Shown: one piece after another, positions 1-11,632 of the stretch
Numbering within the stretch: position 1 is the stretch's first letter
Layout: the number at the start of each line of letters is the position of its first letter
Source of the DNA: Dactylorhiza incarnata
Taxonomy: Eukaryota; Streptophyta; Magnoliopsida; Asparagales; Orchidaceae
Length of the DNA stretch: 64,000 nt
Assembly: GCA_033032865.1 (NCBI GenBank)
Contig: JAWHQI010000508.1
Coordinates: forward strand, 186,001 to 250,000
Direction of reading: 5' to 3'
The notes under the pieces: generated by a model
Seen by the model: the letters and a program-made list of their open reading frames with translations, nothing else
Told to the model about the DNA's origin: nothing
Database searches by the model: none
Made by a program: the position numbers and the translations under genes

Positions 1-95
1 TGTGGCACCAGAGTCCAAAATCCAAGTTAGACTATGAGAGAGACATGAGATACCTTCATTGAAGATAGAAGCAACAGAGCCAGAAGAACGACTGA

Positions 96-961
96 TCAAC
101 CCTTGGAGATGCTGGAGCTGGGTGCGCAAGGCGTCAATGTCGGTGCAGGTGGTGGAAGACTATCAACCGCAATGGAGGCATGTTGTGGTGGAGGCAGACC
201 ATGCTTACGATAACATATTGCCTCAAGATGACCATCCCAGCCACGATGAGTACACCTGAGACGATTCCTACCATTGCGACCCTTACCCTGAGAGCCTGTG
301 CGACCTCCACGAGCTGGTGGAGGAGCGGGGTGAGATGTAGAAGAGTGCTGGAAGAAAGCTGTAGAGAGAGTCCTGGGTGCATCGGGTGGCGGGGTGACCT
401 TTAAGAGCATGGAGCACACATCCGAGAGAGGAATGGTGGTGTGAGAGAGGATCTGAGTCCGTACACTGTGAAGATGAGGCGAACACGGGCCATCATCATG
501 ACGATGCCAACTGTTTCTTTCTGAACACGTTGCGCAACTAGATCTTCTGTTGGAAGCTTATGTTGAATCCAGGCCTCGACTAGAGTTTCAGATCTCGCAA
601 CAAAGGAGGTTAAGTCTCCATCCACACCTGGTTCGAGAGATTGAAGGCCCATGACGATGTCAAACAGGTATTGCAGCTTGTCCTTGCCTGAATAGAGGAA
701 GTGAAGTTCATCCCACATAACCTTGGCAGTCTCATGATACATGACCATACAATATGGTTCACTGTCCATTGAGTTGAGGATCCATGATTGGATATGACAA
801 TCATCACGAAGCCATTCCTCGGTGGGCTCAATAGGTGTAGCCTTAGTCAGATGATGGAGGCCTTTGGTTTGAACAACACGATGTACGGAGTGCACCCACT
901 CAACAAAGTTCTTCTTCCCACTAAGAGAGATAGTAGTGATCTGGGGCGTAACATGATCCAA
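96..961 (-). pseudogene. E1: Ty1/copia gag remnant, runs off toward the left edge
   Basis: Minus-strand reading starting at 961 gives about 186 residues of a copia-type Gag (UBN2-like). Recognisable pieces are the start near MDHVTPQITTISLSG, an FVEWVHSVHRVVQTKG stretch and the helical part around LYSGKDKLQYLFDIVMG. A frameshift near 400-420 moves the reading into a second frame ending at 96. That segment is Pro/Ser-rich and holds a zinc-knuckle relic, CTHRGWDGH followed by C and the basic segment RKHG; the second Cys appears replaced by Arg. Gag would bind element RNA and form the virus-like particle. Pol would lie left of position 1. The element is clearly dead in this copy. Confidence 0.75.
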
Positions 962-1853
962 AGTTCATCCCAAACTTCAGATAGAGGAGTCGCAGAACGG
1001 GGCAGAAGAGACATGGCATCATTCAAGTCCATTGACGGGAAGGGAGAAGGAGAGACTGTGAAAGGCCAGACGAGCACAGGCAAAGACTTCAAAAGATAGG
1101 AGTTTCTGTCTTGCCGCGGAAAGTCAAACAACGACATGGCAGAATGTCACGGTGATCAGGCGGTCACGCGTTCAGGCAGGAGAAAACTAGACTCTGCGGT
1201 CAACTTGTGGGAGGCCGCGATCAGGCGAATACTCGATCAGACACGATCGCGAGCAGGCAGGCAGTGGAGGACGCCAGCAAGCAAGGAGACGATTAAGCGG
1301 TCACGCGTTCATGCACAGTCGCGAGAGACAGGTCGCGAGAGCGTGATTAGATGAGAAGGTAGGAGAAGGCCAATGGGAGATCGGCGACCTCAGCAAAGAG
1401 CAAGCCCAGTGGTTAGGGACTGTGCAAGGGGGCGAACACACGAGGCTCGACGAGCTTCTGCGGATAGGAACCAAGTCGAGGAAGCTCGGCAGAAGAGACT
1501 AGCTGCGAACAAGAGTTGCGACCAGGAGGAGCTCGGTTAGTGCAGTGGGAGCACAGAGACTGCGCGAGTAGAAGAAGAAATGACGACCAGAGCGGTCAGA
1601 GTACGAGAGGCCGCGTGAGGCGCTAAGCAGGTGGGTCCTGGTTTAGCAGCGAGGAAAAGCTATAAAAGCTCCGGGATGGGGGGAAATCGAATGCACGGGG
1701 AAGCTGAGACGCAGAGATGCGGTCCGAGCCAGGAGACCGCTGGTTCGCTTAAGCGGGCAAGGAGAGGAGAAAACGGCCAGGAGCTGGAACGCAATCCCCC
1801 CAAAAAATTAGGATCGATTCGGCTCGGATTCCATGTAGAAAGGCACCAAAGTA
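962..1853 (-). other. E1 leader or 5' part, GC-rich, no intact ORF
   Basis: This stretch lies upstream of the E1 gag on the minus strand. It is richer in GC than its surroundings and full of short repeated words such as CGGTCACGCGTTCA (near 1158 and 1297) and GATCGCGAG. Several short ORFs exist on both strands, but none resembles a known protein. I infer that it is E1 untranslated leader or degraded 5' coding sequence. Confidence 0.35.
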
Positions 1854-2040
1854 TGAGAAACAAAAAGAATATTTTATTTATTTCTCACTCAGGTAAATTT
1901 GAGATACAGGTATTTTTATATTTATATAGGAAGAGAGAGGAAAACCGCAATCCCATTCTAAGATGTGAGTCTAAATCCTAAGGAGGGAGATGGGCTCTTG
2001 TTGGGCTTTATAATTGGTTTTTGTATAGATTTATTTAACA
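1854..2040 (-). repeat. Possible short LTR of E1 (minus orientation)
   Basis: In minus orientation the stretch starts TGTTAAATAAATC and ends TTTGTTTCTCA. It contains a TATA-like TATATAAATATA (around 1915-1930) followed by AATAAAATATTC, which could serve as a polyadenylation signal. Just beyond the CA end comes TTTGGTGCC, a poor match to an initiator tRNA-Met primer site. The size of about 190 bp suits short-LTR copia elements. No second copy is in the window, so the boundaries are inferred. Confidence 0.35.
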
Positions 2041-2337
2041 CAACTAATCATCAACGCAAGTAAAATGATAAAAATATTTAAGCAACCACATGTTTAACGA
2101 CCTGCTAGACCACTACAATATAAATGCTTTACATTCATTTTCAAAAGACTTTGGATATGAAGCATAACCTGCAAAATTTCATGAATATATATATATGTGT
2201 ATATATATATATTCTCTGACTGTATAATGCACGTGATGAAACTTTTACAAGATTTCTAACATCAGATATATACGTTTCTCAAAATACTCATACCACTAGA
2301 CAAGACAAATAATGCTAATGACACAACAACCACTAGA
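2041..2337. other. AT-rich spacer with a small TA/TG microsatellite
   Basis: No coding signal. There is a short dinucleotide tract (ATATATATATGTGTATATATATAT) around 2188-2213. I see nothing else that can be named. Confidence 0.5.
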
Positions 2338-3099
2338 CCAGAATTAGACCCGACATCGCAGTCACCGATTGAGGTAATCATGTGTTTTTAGTCCCTATGA
2401 TAGTCAATTAATTAATAAAATAATTAAGTAAATTTAATATGGTATTTTTCGAAATTTATTTAAGCACGTTTGATACTTCGCACGAGAGTTTGCCACCCTT
2501 AATCAATATGGATGTGGTTTATAACGGTGTTTTCGTAATAATGGTTAGTAAATTATAACCTACAATTCTATTACTTAAGGAATTGGGGTGTGTGGTTTTT
2601 CTTTTATGTCATTTTCATGCCTCTTTTCGTAACCACACCCTTTTCTCGTCATTTGGAGTACGCACAACCTAGAATCATAAACCGTTGCTTAGGTCTTCTC
2701 CTTTATGTCGCTTAGAGACGCCGACGCTTCCTCCATCACCAGAAGCCATCATCGATCTTCTCCCTCTAGTCGTGGAGTCTCGACGACGACGACGCTTGTA
2801 GCAGTTTCCGTCGACTGTTTGGCACAACAAAGCCGATCGGCCTCTTTCTCCTCCAACATCTGGCTACTCGCATTTCTGGGTTTCATTTTGAGGAAAAGGG
2901 AAATATTTCCTTCCTTCTTCTTCTTCTTCTCCTTCCTCTTATAGGCTTTTGATGATTTTATGAGGCTTCCCTTTATTTTTCTTCCTATCTTCCAACATCA
3001 CCAATTTGTTTACTTTTTCGTAGGAAATGTTGATAATGAGCTTTTTTTAACCTTAGGGTAGGGAAATTTTGGATTTCTTTGATTTCAACATGTGGTTCT
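2338..3099 (+). repeat. E2 gypsy LTR fragment, copy 1
   Basis: Positions 2338-2680 align with 14322-15234 once the MITE at 14369 is removed. Shared blocks include the GATTGAGGTAATCATG segment, AGTCAATTAATT, ACTTAAGG/TTCAAGGAATTGGGGT and TTTCTCGTC followed by TTTGGAGTAC. The 5' end seen in copy 2 (TGTAACATCC) is missing here. From 2681 to 3099 the sequence continues as a probable LTR or leader with pyrimidine-rich TTCTTCTTCTT runs. It has an ORF of 79 residues (2705-2944) that I do not regard as a gene. The E3 LTR interrupts it at 3100. Confidence 0.65.
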
Positions 3100-3185
3100 T
3101 GTTAGAGCATGAGTCGACATATCATGTTCGACACACTCTTGGTTTGAGAATAACAATTTTTTGTATGTATTTGATCAATATTTGT

Positions 3186-3365
3186 GAAGGGGAGCCTTGG
3201 CGCACCGGCTAAGGTGTCACCGTGTGGCCTAGGTCATGGGTTCGAGTTCTAGAAGCAGCCTCTTGCAAAAATGCAAGGTAAGATTTGCCTACATTTCACC
3301 CTTGTGGTGGGACCCTTCCCCGGACCCTCGCTGCGCGGGGATGCTTTGTGCACCGGGCTGTCCTT
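3186..3365 (+). mobile_element. Au-family SINE, full length, 15-bp TSD
   Basis: The body GGGGAGCCTTGGCGCACCGG, a B-box-like GGTTCGAGTT, the AGCAGCCTCTTGCA block, CCCTTCCCCGGACCC and the end GTGCACCGGGCTG plus CCTTTT match the plant Au SINE consensus as I know it. The element is tRNA-derived, transcribed by RNA polymerase III and moved by LINE enzymes. It is flanked by a perfect direct repeat TTGATCAATATTTGT (3171-3185 and 3366-3380), the expected long TSD. Its host is the E3 LTR, whose uninterrupted form can be read by dropping the SINE and one TSD copy. Confidence 0.92.
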
Positions 3366-3968
3366 TTGATCAATATTTGTAAGTGTTTTCGTAATGTGCA
3401 GGTTCAGGACTCTCATATGATACAAGACTTGAATGTATAACATGTATCGAGCTAAAACGATGAGTCGAAGACAAACTTTGCAGCCTACCACAGTACTGTC
3501 GACGATAGCCACTACTGCCCGACGATAATACTTAATGTACGTCGACTTCCAGTCAGAGGCTTGCTAAATTTTGATGTTGCCTTAAATATCTCAAACACGC
3601 TGATACCACCAACGATAGTTACTACCGCTGCGATGGCTTGGATCTCCTATTATGGAAACAACGCGTCTCAACGTGCCATGAAGAGAAGACGAGTGGGAAA
3701 CTCAAGTTTGCTACCGCCCAGTGATAAGACCTACCTCCTAACGATAGTCCTATTATTGCAACATTGCATTGTTATGCGGATTGAGGGTTATTGGAGCGCA
3801 AAATTCAATTTTGCTACCCCCGACGATAACTTACTCTCTCCCCGCGTTAGCGCAAATCTAAACAAGGAAAGTTCTATTGTTCTGAGGAGGGAAAATTGGC
3901 GCGGGACTCGTATTTCGACGACACCGCCCCACGATAGCCACTACAGACGGGGGTAGCATCCAGAAATC

Positions 3969-3975
3969 TATAAAA
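3969..3975 (+). promoter_or_regulatory. TATA box of the E3 LTR
   Basis: TATAAAA lies downstream of the ACGATAG repeat cluster and about 650 bp before the LTR end. Promoter placement is the same as in E8, E9, E11 and E13. Confidence 0.6.
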
Positions 3976-4623
3976 CACATTTTTTCTCGGGATTAACATT
4001 ACTTTTTGAACTAGAGCACAAATATTCTTTAAGAAAAAGATGTCTCAGCTGCCTCTAGAGCCTTTCCACTCCCACGCTTCAACGAATATCTATTCGAAAG
4101 AAGATCGATGGGTAACAACAATATTCAAGTGAATGGCTCGTATTCTATCGCGACGATTTCGAGAGGCTCTTCTATATCTTCCTTCAACATCAGGTTATAA
4201 GTATTTTTACTACTGAAGTTCTATTTATCTTTTTGTATTTTGGTTTTGATATTGAATTTCTAAATTTTTGTATTTTGGAATTCAACTCGTGTGTTACAAC
4301 CAGGTCGAGGTTAAATCTAGGGAGGGTTTGAGTCTAATCCGGTGGTGGATTAACTAACGCTAGGCGTAAGACCAATTTGGGGTGGGATTGGCTAGGTCCA
4401 ACCGGTTCATCGCCTTGATCTTATTGTCATCAAGATCGACTTTTTTAATTATGGAAAGATACTAATAAAGATGTTTCATTTTTCTTTCACCTCTAGAATC
4501 TTATTTCCGTTGTGCTTAATCTCTCAAATAATTTTTCATATTTTATCTAATGCTAAGAAAAATCAACAAAATTTAACTAATCCTTATTCACCTCCTCCCA
4601 AGGAAGCTTTGCGATCCAACATG

Positions 4624-4635
4624 TGGTATCAGAGG
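4624..4635 (+). promoter_or_regulatory. E3 primer-binding site (initiator tRNA-Met)
   Basis: TGGTATCAGAGG starts two bases after the LTR end, the normal copia position and sequence for priming of minus-strand DNA. Confidence 0.85.
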
Positions 4636-4671
4636 GAGTTTTTCTCTTAGAAGGCTTAATAACCTTGAGAA

Positions 4672-5345
4672 ATGGCTAATCATGATTTTGTTTTTAATGA
4701 CGGTCAAGGTGTAACACGCCCCCCACTATTCCCGGGCACTGATTATACATATTAAAAAACTAGATTGAAATGCTTTTTATGAGCTTAGACATGGATGTGG
4801 GGCCACATGATTGAAACACATTACACACCACCATCTATCACTATTGAAAATAAGGTTATAGAAAACTCACGAGATAAATGGGACGATTTTGATAAAAGGA
4901 GATGTTCTAATAATGCTAAAGCTTTGAATTCTTTATTCCGTGCATTAGATAAAACTTGATTTAATAGAACATGTACTTGCGAAACTGCTTTTGATATTTG
5001 GAGATTATTGAAATTAATTCATAAGGTAATTCACAGATCAAGGAGTTGAAGCTGTTTCGGCTAGAATCAGAGTATGAGCACTTCCGCATGGAGATAGATG
5101 AAAGAAGTGAATGTTATTATGTACACACGGTTTACAAAAATGTGAACGCATCCAAATCTCTCGGTAAGACATTTTCAATTGCGATTTGGTGAGAAAGATA
5201 CTAAGATCTCTCCCACCAAGATTTAGTCCAAAGGTCGCGACGATTGTTGTGTCTTATGATCTTAGCCGACTCGAGATCGAGAGCCTCATCGAGAACCTGA
5301 AAACAACAACCAGGATGTGGACACCGCATCACCTCATACATAGAC
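4672..5345 (+). pseudogene. E3: decayed copia gag
   Basis: A start MANHDFVFNDGQGV at 4672 is followed by an RPPLFPGTDYTY segment, the usual copia Gag opening in which the substrate-like P-F-GxxY-W motif precedes the helical UBN2 region. Several stops and frameshifts break the reading. Later pieces such as NAKALNSLFRALD and the segment around 5186-5345 (SLPPRFSPKVATI) still fit the middle of Gag. The element is cut near 5350, where a minus-strand gypsy sequence begins, so nothing of pol remains. Confidence 0.7.
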
Positions 5346-5353
5346 TTGATCCG

Positions 5354-5611
5354 CTAAATCCAATCCTCGGTCTTTATGTGGGATAAGCTACCACGGAGGG
5401 TTGGCGGCTTTAAATCCAGGAATTGCTTTAATTCAGCATCTACCATACGAGGTTGCGACGGTACTACAGGTGATGGAGGAGGCATTGCTGGCACAACCGG
5501 TGGCACTACAGGTGGAGTGTCCTGGACTAACCTGATTGCTTCAGCGATGGCTTGAGCTATGCATGCAATCTGAAGTGGGGCTTTGTGACCATTATCACTT
5601 TCTTCTGACAT
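5354..5611 (-). pseudogene. E4: N-terminal piece of a Ty3/gypsy gag
   Basis: The minus-strand ORF of 85 residues starts MSEESDNGHKA. It has a Pro-rich linker (PPVVPPVVPAMPPP) and ends with FLDLKPPTLRGS followed by EDWI, the typical opening of plant gypsy Gag (F-x-x-L-x-P-P-x-F-x-G ... W). It lies about 130 bp inside the primer site and LTR of E4, the normal order. The ORF is cut off at the junction with E3 near 5354; the rest of E4's internal region is absent. Confidence 0.65.
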
Positions 5612-5737
5612 AGCTTCTCTGGCGCCCTCAGGTTCTTCTCGAGCCTCTCAAATTCTTCAGCAATTATATGAACATCCAAGTTATATTATTTTCGTTATCC
5701 AGGTACTCTATGCGTCATACGCATTGCGAAAAACCTA

Positions 5738-5749
5738 GCTTTGATACCA
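5738..5749 (-). promoter_or_regulatory. E4 primer-binding site
   Basis: The minus strand reads TGGTATCAAAGC, complementary to initiator tRNA-Met, six bases inside the LTR end at 5756. Confidence 0.75.
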
Positions 5750-5755
5750 CTTAAT

Positions 5756-7046
5756 TGTAACAGCTCGTAAACTGAGACAATTTAAATCTATTATTCTGAG
5801 CAGTTTTTCACAATAATATAGCGCATCAAATTCATTATAAAGCCCAGAAGAAGTATCAGGAGACAACATAAAATAACTTTCCCTTCATTAAAGCGTAAGG
5901 TACATCATGTCACATGCCAGAGTACAGGGAAAACGACTGCTAACACAAACCAGTACATATATACAATAGACAGACTGTAGCAAACTCTAATACAAGCTGT
6001 AACAAAACTCAAATTCGTGCTCGAACCATGTCCTCTCTTTGTTTCCTTTCAGACTCCTCAGGCAACCTCCTAGCGGGCCTGGCACACTGGCGGTTTGATC
6101 CTAAAAAGAGAAATCAACAACCAGTTAATTTAGAAAACTAAGTGAGTATTTTACCTCTTCAACTGCACTATAAGCAAACATGAAGAGTCAGCATCAATAT
6201 GCAGTTATATATATACATAAATATATATATATACACACACATATATATATATACACACATATATATACACATATATATACATATATATACACATATATAT
6301 GTACACATATATATATATACATATATATATATACATATACATATATATATGTATGTGTATATATGTGTATATATGAACATGTGTAAGAGGAAAAGTGAAA
6401 CTGTAAAGTAAGCATGAAAAGTACAGTAGCAGTGGCAGTGAACTGATACAAAAGAAATAAATTGTTTCACGTATCAAATTCATTATTTATTTTATTCTTC
6501 TTCGTATCTGTATTCAGTTCAGAGTTTTCTTATCATATCTCGTTCTTCCGAAGTGCTGAGGGTCATTCTTAATTCTATCAATCATCTGGTCACATCAAAT
6601 CAATGTCAAATCTAAGGCGATCAAACACTCTTCAGGCTTTCACGCCTCCTAGATTAGACAATTCTATTCCAATTTAGGGTGATCGAACACACGACCTTCC
6701 TTGGAATTATCAAAAGTTTGTAGGAGTTCTACCCCTCCTACGAGACTGACCCTTAGCATTTCTATGTGTCGACGAACATTCAGTTTCTTATTCTTCTTAT
6801 ATTCAGTTCTTATTCATTTTCAAAATATATAAAATGTTTATATAATTTTCCCCTCAGAGTTTCTATCGACTGCTAATCATTGTTTATCCTTTTGCGATTT
6901 CATAATTTTCAGTGATTTCAAACTTTGAATTTCTTCAATTCAATTCAATCAATATTCGGTGTGCATGCAAAGAGGTAGCTCAGATTAAAGTAATTTTACA
7001 TGTTCATATTTCAAAATAATTCAAATATACGTAATCAAAGTGGTAA
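5756..7046 (-). mobile_element. E4: gypsy LTR, left part, interrupted by E5
   Basis: In minus orientation the LTR ends CAGTTTACGAGCTGTTACA next to the primer site. It runs rightward to the E5 insertion at 7047 and continues from 13365. It contains the dinucleotide array at 6205-6395. Toward 6000-6110 the minus strand shows a pyrimidine tract TTTCTCTTTTTAG followed by a short open stretch ending before LTR-like 3' sequence; see the findings for a possible spliced small ORF. The right boundary of E4 is not resolved, so its LTR length is unknown. Confidence 0.6.
6205..6395. repeat. AT/AC dinucleotide microsatellite
   Basis: About 190 bp of alternating TA with interspersed CA dinucleotides (TATATATACACACACATAT and similar). 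It produces long ORFs rich in Tyr, Ile and His in several frames on both strands; these are artefacts of the repeat. Confidence 0.95.
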
Positions 7047-7051
7047 GGACT

Positions 7052-9031
7052 TGTCACGACCCGTCTAATAACAATTATCAGAGTGCGCTACGGGCGGGTC
7101 ATGTTGCCGCAGACATGGGCAAAGAGAAACCATGTCTGCCAGGCGGGTGCTGTAATACCAAGATATCTGTAGAAAATAGTTAGATTTTGAAAAAAAAAAC
7201 AATACCAGTTTGATTTATTTTGCGGAAGCTTGAATTAAAAGTGATGTTCATGCACTTTGATCAATTCACATGCTATAATTATGATGTAAAAGTAGATGCT
7301 AGTAAACCGCAGAAACAAAATGACCATTTATAAAATGTTGTAATACATCCATACCATCCTAAGAGTTGTCCACGATACAATGAAAATGCCTGACAATAAC
7401 TAGTACAGGAAAGACAAATCCAAAAGTAAAAGAAACAAGATACAAAGGACCTGATGCAGCAACTACAAAGATAGTAAACCTCCAACAGACAGGAGCCGGG
7501 CGAGGAACCACTCAGGAAGTAGACGGTGCAGTCACGAACCCTAAGGCAAATCCAATCAGAAGGAAAAGCCTCAGAACAAGATAAATATTAGAGATTCAAG
7601 TTAATAAAATAAACAAGTAAACTGAGAAACAAGCATGGCAGTAAAGTATGTCAGAGACTAACTGAGATTCTTTAGTAAATTTTTAGCCTACTCCGGAGTT
7701 TAGCCTAGACACAAACGCATAAGCAGAAATCAATGAAAGACGTGTGTGTCGTCGTTTGATGTACAAGATTCTAGCATGGGAGTAGATGCAAGGCTTAAGC
7801 TACCGCTGCTCGCAAGATTCCCTTATTGGTTTCTGTTACCAATTCAAGTGTAAACTCATTTTCCGGTGTCACATCAGACGACACAATCCCTTTCATTGTT
7901 TGCCTATGACGTCTAATGAGCTTACTTATCTGCAAGTAATAAATTCAAGTGGGGGCTAGGGCGGTACAAGTGTGACTTAAATAAAACTTGTTTGCAAGCG
8001 AGAGAGTTTTCTCTACTTGCCTTAAGGAGGAGCCGGGCTTGAAGGCGGCGGCTAAGAGGCAAGGTCAACGCTCTAACGGAACCTGTTCAAGATGCGTTCA
8101 CATGAAATATTTATTTCAATGCTTAATCCTACGCGCACACAAGTGCTTCTATTGCGTAATTAAATTCAAGGGGCAAGTTAAGGACTATACCTCCCTCGGC
8201 AAAGAGGGGAGAAGCGGTTACCACAAGAGATCCGAGGGTTTTGCCGGCGGTTGGATCCGGGAAACCCTAATTCGGAGAGGGCCTTGAGCGATTCCACCGC
8301 TACATTCGTTGAACGGCACCAAAAACCGAATAAAACTTAGGATTAGTCGAGTACACGACACACCCACGCGGATCCGACGTGATTACGTCGTCCGGAGGCG
8401 AAAGTTAGCACATAGCAATTAGGTTAAAATCTGAAATGCGGGGATCGGAGGAAAATTTACCGAAGGAGGCCGGATCGGAGCCCCAAAATCCACGGAGAGG
8501 CGGATCCGAGCGAACCCTAGATGTTCCCCACGAAAAAAAACTCGGCCCAACGGAGAGGAGAAGGGCTGCTGGAGGAAGGTGGCTGCTGTCCACGAGAAGG
8601 AGGAGCGGCTGCCGGTCCCTTGGAGGAGATACCTTGCTGCTGGAGGGAGAGGAGGCGGCTGCCGGCCTTGAGGAGGAGACAAGGTTGCTGTCGATCCCTT
8701 AGAGGAAAAAGAGACAGAGGCAGACGCCGGCTGGAGGTGGATCCGGGAGTAGGAGGAGCCGCAGGAGGCGTCGTCCACGTCAGGAGGAGCAGCACCAGGC
8801 GGCGGCGCCGGCAGGAGGAGGAGGACCAAGCGGCGGCGGCGCTGCACACACGAGACAGGAGCGGAAGAGAGAACGGGAGCGGGAGACGGGATCACGGCTT
8901 GCGGCTTGCGGGAAAAAGAACCCTAGTTGAGCGCGTGCGGGAGACCTGGACCGGGGGGGGGGGTTAATCGGGAGAGGGGGCTGCGGATAGCATGTTTTTA
9001 TATCTAATTAAATTAATTTAGGGGTGTTACA
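7052..9031 (-). repeat. E5 3' LTR, complete, 1,980 bp
   Basis: Begins TGTCACGACCCG and ends GGTGTTACA on the plus strand, next to a minus-strand polypurine tract TCTAAGTAGGGGAGAA at 9032-9047. A minus-strand TATA (GATATAAAAAC, 8994-9004) precedes a GC-rich leader (8400-8960) with AACTAGGGTTC. Long ORFs across 8419-8967 on both strands are products of this GC-rich leader, not genes. Confidence 0.88.
8994..9004 (-). promoter_or_regulatory. TATA box of the E5 LTR
   Basis: The minus strand reads GATATAAAAAC about 30 bp inside the LTR start. The GC-rich transcribed leader follows, fitting a short U3. Confidence 0.5.
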
Positions 9032-9203
9032 TTCTCCCCTACTTAGAAAGTTTCGTCCCGAAACTTCTGATGATTTCCTAGCCGGGGCTAATATGACGAA
9101 GATTCAGATTCCCTTTATACCGACAAGGTTTGCAAATTAAGGCATGGAGACTAACTATGATAAAAGTAAAAGAGAAGAGAACAAGAGCGGAGGCATACCA
9201 GGA

Positions 9204-9539
9204 TCAGGAGAAAAGATGCGGATACTTGCTACGCATGTCAGCTTCGAGCTCCCAAGTGAACTCCTCAGACTTGCCAGGCATCCAAAGTACCTTCACCATA
9301 GGAATGGTTCTCTTTCGAAGCTTGCGCTCTTGATACTCCACGATCTTAGCAGGTTCGACTGGATAGGACAGATTAGCTTCATGAATCACTGGAACTTCCT
9401 CAATGACGCGGGTAGGATCATGAATGTACTTCCGAAGCTGGCTGACGTGGAAGACATTATGAACACTGGCCAAGGAATCAGGTAGATCCAGGCGGTAAGC
9501 AGATCCTCCAACACGCTCTGAAATAACATACGGTCCCAC
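9204..9539 (-). pseudogene. E5 integrase C-terminus with chromodomain-like tail
   Basis: A 111-residue reading starts [17 protein letters not shown], the GPY region at the end of gypsy integrase, runs through [13 protein letters not shown] and ends TWELEADMRSKYPHLFS. The last 50 residues match the chromodomain tail of Tekay/Del chromoviruses, which guides integration to particular chromatin. A one-base frameshift near 9545 separates it from the rest of integrase (9386-11632). Confidence 0.85.
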
Positions 9540-11632
9540 GAATCTCGGGCTGAGTTATGGTGGCGACCGAAACACTTCACCCCAGCAGTAGGAGAAACCT
9601 TCAAGAAAACACGATCACCCACCGCAAACTCCAACGGACAGCGACGCTGATTAGCATACTTCCTCTGTCTCTCGACGGCACGGCTAAGCTGAAGACGAGT
9701 CTTCTTGGTGGCATCTTCCATTTCCTGAAGTAGCTCAAGACCCAACACAACCTTTTCACCAACTTCTGACCAGTAGAGAGGGGTCCTACAACGACGCCCA
9801 TACAACGCCTCGAAGGGGGCCATCTTGAGGCTCTCCTGATAGCTGTTGTTGTAGGCGAATTCAACCAGTGGCAAGTGATCATCCCACGCTCCCTTATAGT
9901 CCAGAATATAACACCGAAGCATGTCTTCAAGAATCTGATTCACGCTTTCGGTTTGGCCATCAGTAGTCGGATGGTAAGCGGTGCTCAGGTTGAGCTCAGT
10001 GCCCAGAGCTTGCTGGAATCCCTTCCAGAAGTGCGATACAAATCTCGAGTCACGATCAGAAACAATCCGCAGAGGGACCCCATGCAGTCTAACTATCTCA
10101 GAAACATAGATCCGAGCCATCTTCTCGGTGGGATGACCTTCCTTGTACGGGATGAAGTGAGCTACTTTAGTCAAGCGGTCCACAATAACCCAAATCGCAT
10201 CATGACCTCTCGGAGTACGGGGCAGTCCAGTGATGAAATCCATAGAGATGTCTTCCCATTTCCACTCTGGGATAGGCAGAGGCTGCAAAAGACCACCCGG
10301 ACGCTGACGTTGGGCTTTCACCTTCTGGCATGTCAGACATCGGGAGATGAAACGAGCAATATAATTTTTCATACCAGGCCACCACACGATCTGCTTCAAA
10401 TCATGGTACATCTTATTATTGCCGGGGTGACCAGAGGTGCGGGACTCATGAGCTTCTCGGCAAATGCTATCCAGTAGGTCAGGAACATCAGGGATGCAAA
10501 GGCGGCCTCGGAATCGCAGGATATCAGCAGTGATGGAGAAATCTGGGAGAGTACCAAGTTCAACCTGCCGACGGATACGCTGGAGTTCTGGATCAGATGG
10601 CTGCAAATCCTTCACCTGCTCAACCCATAACGGAACGGAAACTCCTCCGTGACCCTCAGGTGCGATGGATATGTCCATCCGGTCGAGGTCATCTATCAAG
10701 GCTGCAAGGGATGCTGACATAGGGGTGCAGGCGGCAGCCGTAGCATGTCGGCTCAGCGCATCTGCCACTGAATTGGCTTTACCGGGCACATAAGTGATTT
10801 GCAAGTCATAATCCGCTACAAACTCAAGCCATCGTCTCTGCCGAAGATTGAGGTCCTTCTGAACGAAAATATACTTTAAGCTCTGGTGATCGGTGTAAAA
10901 GTGGCACTTCACACCATAGAGATAATGACGCCAAAGCTTCAAGGCAAAAACCACCGCGGCAAACTCCAAATCGTGTGTGGGGTAATTGCGCTCATGGATC
11001 TTCAACTGCCTCGACCCATAGGCAATAACACGGTCCTCCTGCATCAGAACACCACCCAGACCCACTCCGGAAGCGTCGGTGTACACAGAAAAATCCAAAC
11101 CCTCAGAAGGAAGAGCTAACACTGGCGCTGAACACAACCGTTGCTTTAATTCAGAGAAGGATTGCTCACACTGATCTGTCCACTCGAACCTGGCATGCTT
11201 CTGAGTCAGCTGTGTCAGAGGAGCAGCAAGAGAAGAGAAACCTTTTACGAAGCGTCGGTAGTAACCAGCCAAACCCAGGAAACTGCGGATCTCAGTAGGG
11301 GTAGAAGGTCGCTTCCAGTCCACTACTACGGAGATTTTGGCGGGGTCAACAGATAGCCCATCCCCAGAAATAACATGCCCCAGAAAAGCAACACGATCCA
11401 GCCAGAATTCACACTTTGACAGTTTGGCGTAGAGCTGGTGCTGGCGAAGAGTTGAGAGGACGAGTCTGAGATGGTCTGCATGCTCTTCTCGGGTCTTGGA
11501 GTAGACCAAGATGTCGTCTATGAAAATGATGACGAACAAATCCAGGAACTCGCGAAACAACCGGTTCATCAAATCCATGAACCAAGATGGGGCATTAGTC
11601 AGACCCATGGACATCACCAAAGAAGAGTCCAT
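9386..11632 (-). pseudogene. E5 reverse transcriptase (C-part), RNase H and integrase
   Basis: This is a long open reading of 748 residues. Order of domains: RT fingers/palm from [17 protein letters not shown] with the catalytic FIDDILVYS; thumb; RNase H with [12 protein letters not shown], the [16 protein letters not shown] helix and [11 protein letters not shown]; the integrase zinc-binding region ([21 protein letters not shown]); and the catalytic core ([32 protein letters not shown] giving D, D, E). The last 50 residues are out of frame. The enzyme would copy and integrate the element in cytoplasmic particles and the nucleus. The 5' frameshift near 11600-11632 separates it from the upstream protease/RT half. 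Confidence 0.93.

Larger units (their letters stand above)
3100..4621 (+). mobile_element. E3: Sirevirus-like copia LTR (5' LTR)
   Basis: The LTR begins TGTTAGAGCATG and ends GCGATCCAACA, directly followed by TG and the primer site TGGTATCAGAGG (4624-4635). Near its start it has the GGTTTGAGAATAACAA box shared with E9, E10 and E11. Near its end it has the CCAACCGGTTC box (4398-4408) and TTATTCACC before the terminus, again shared with those LTRs. Upstream of a TATAAAA box (3969-3975) are repeated ACGATAG words with short inverted partners (3480-3950). An Au SINE sits inside it (3186-3365). The length is 1,522 bp, about 1.33 kb without the SINE. No second LTR of this copy is visible. Confidence 0.85.

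Noticed and set aside
3189..3260. tRNA gene (A/B box-like)
   Set aside because: It is the tRNA-derived head of the Au SINE with no tRNA fold.
6168..6483. Long ORFs on both strands (Tyr/Ile/His-rich)
   Set aside because: Produced by the TA/CA microsatellite in all frames.
8419..8967. Overlapping ORFs of 88 to 158 residues in GC-rich DNA
   Set aside because: They lie in the transcribed leader of the E5 LTR, appear on both strands, and have biased Arg/Pro/Ser composition only.
9875..10477. Plus-strand ORF of 200 residues
   Set aside because: Antisense shadow of the E5 integrase/RNase H reading.
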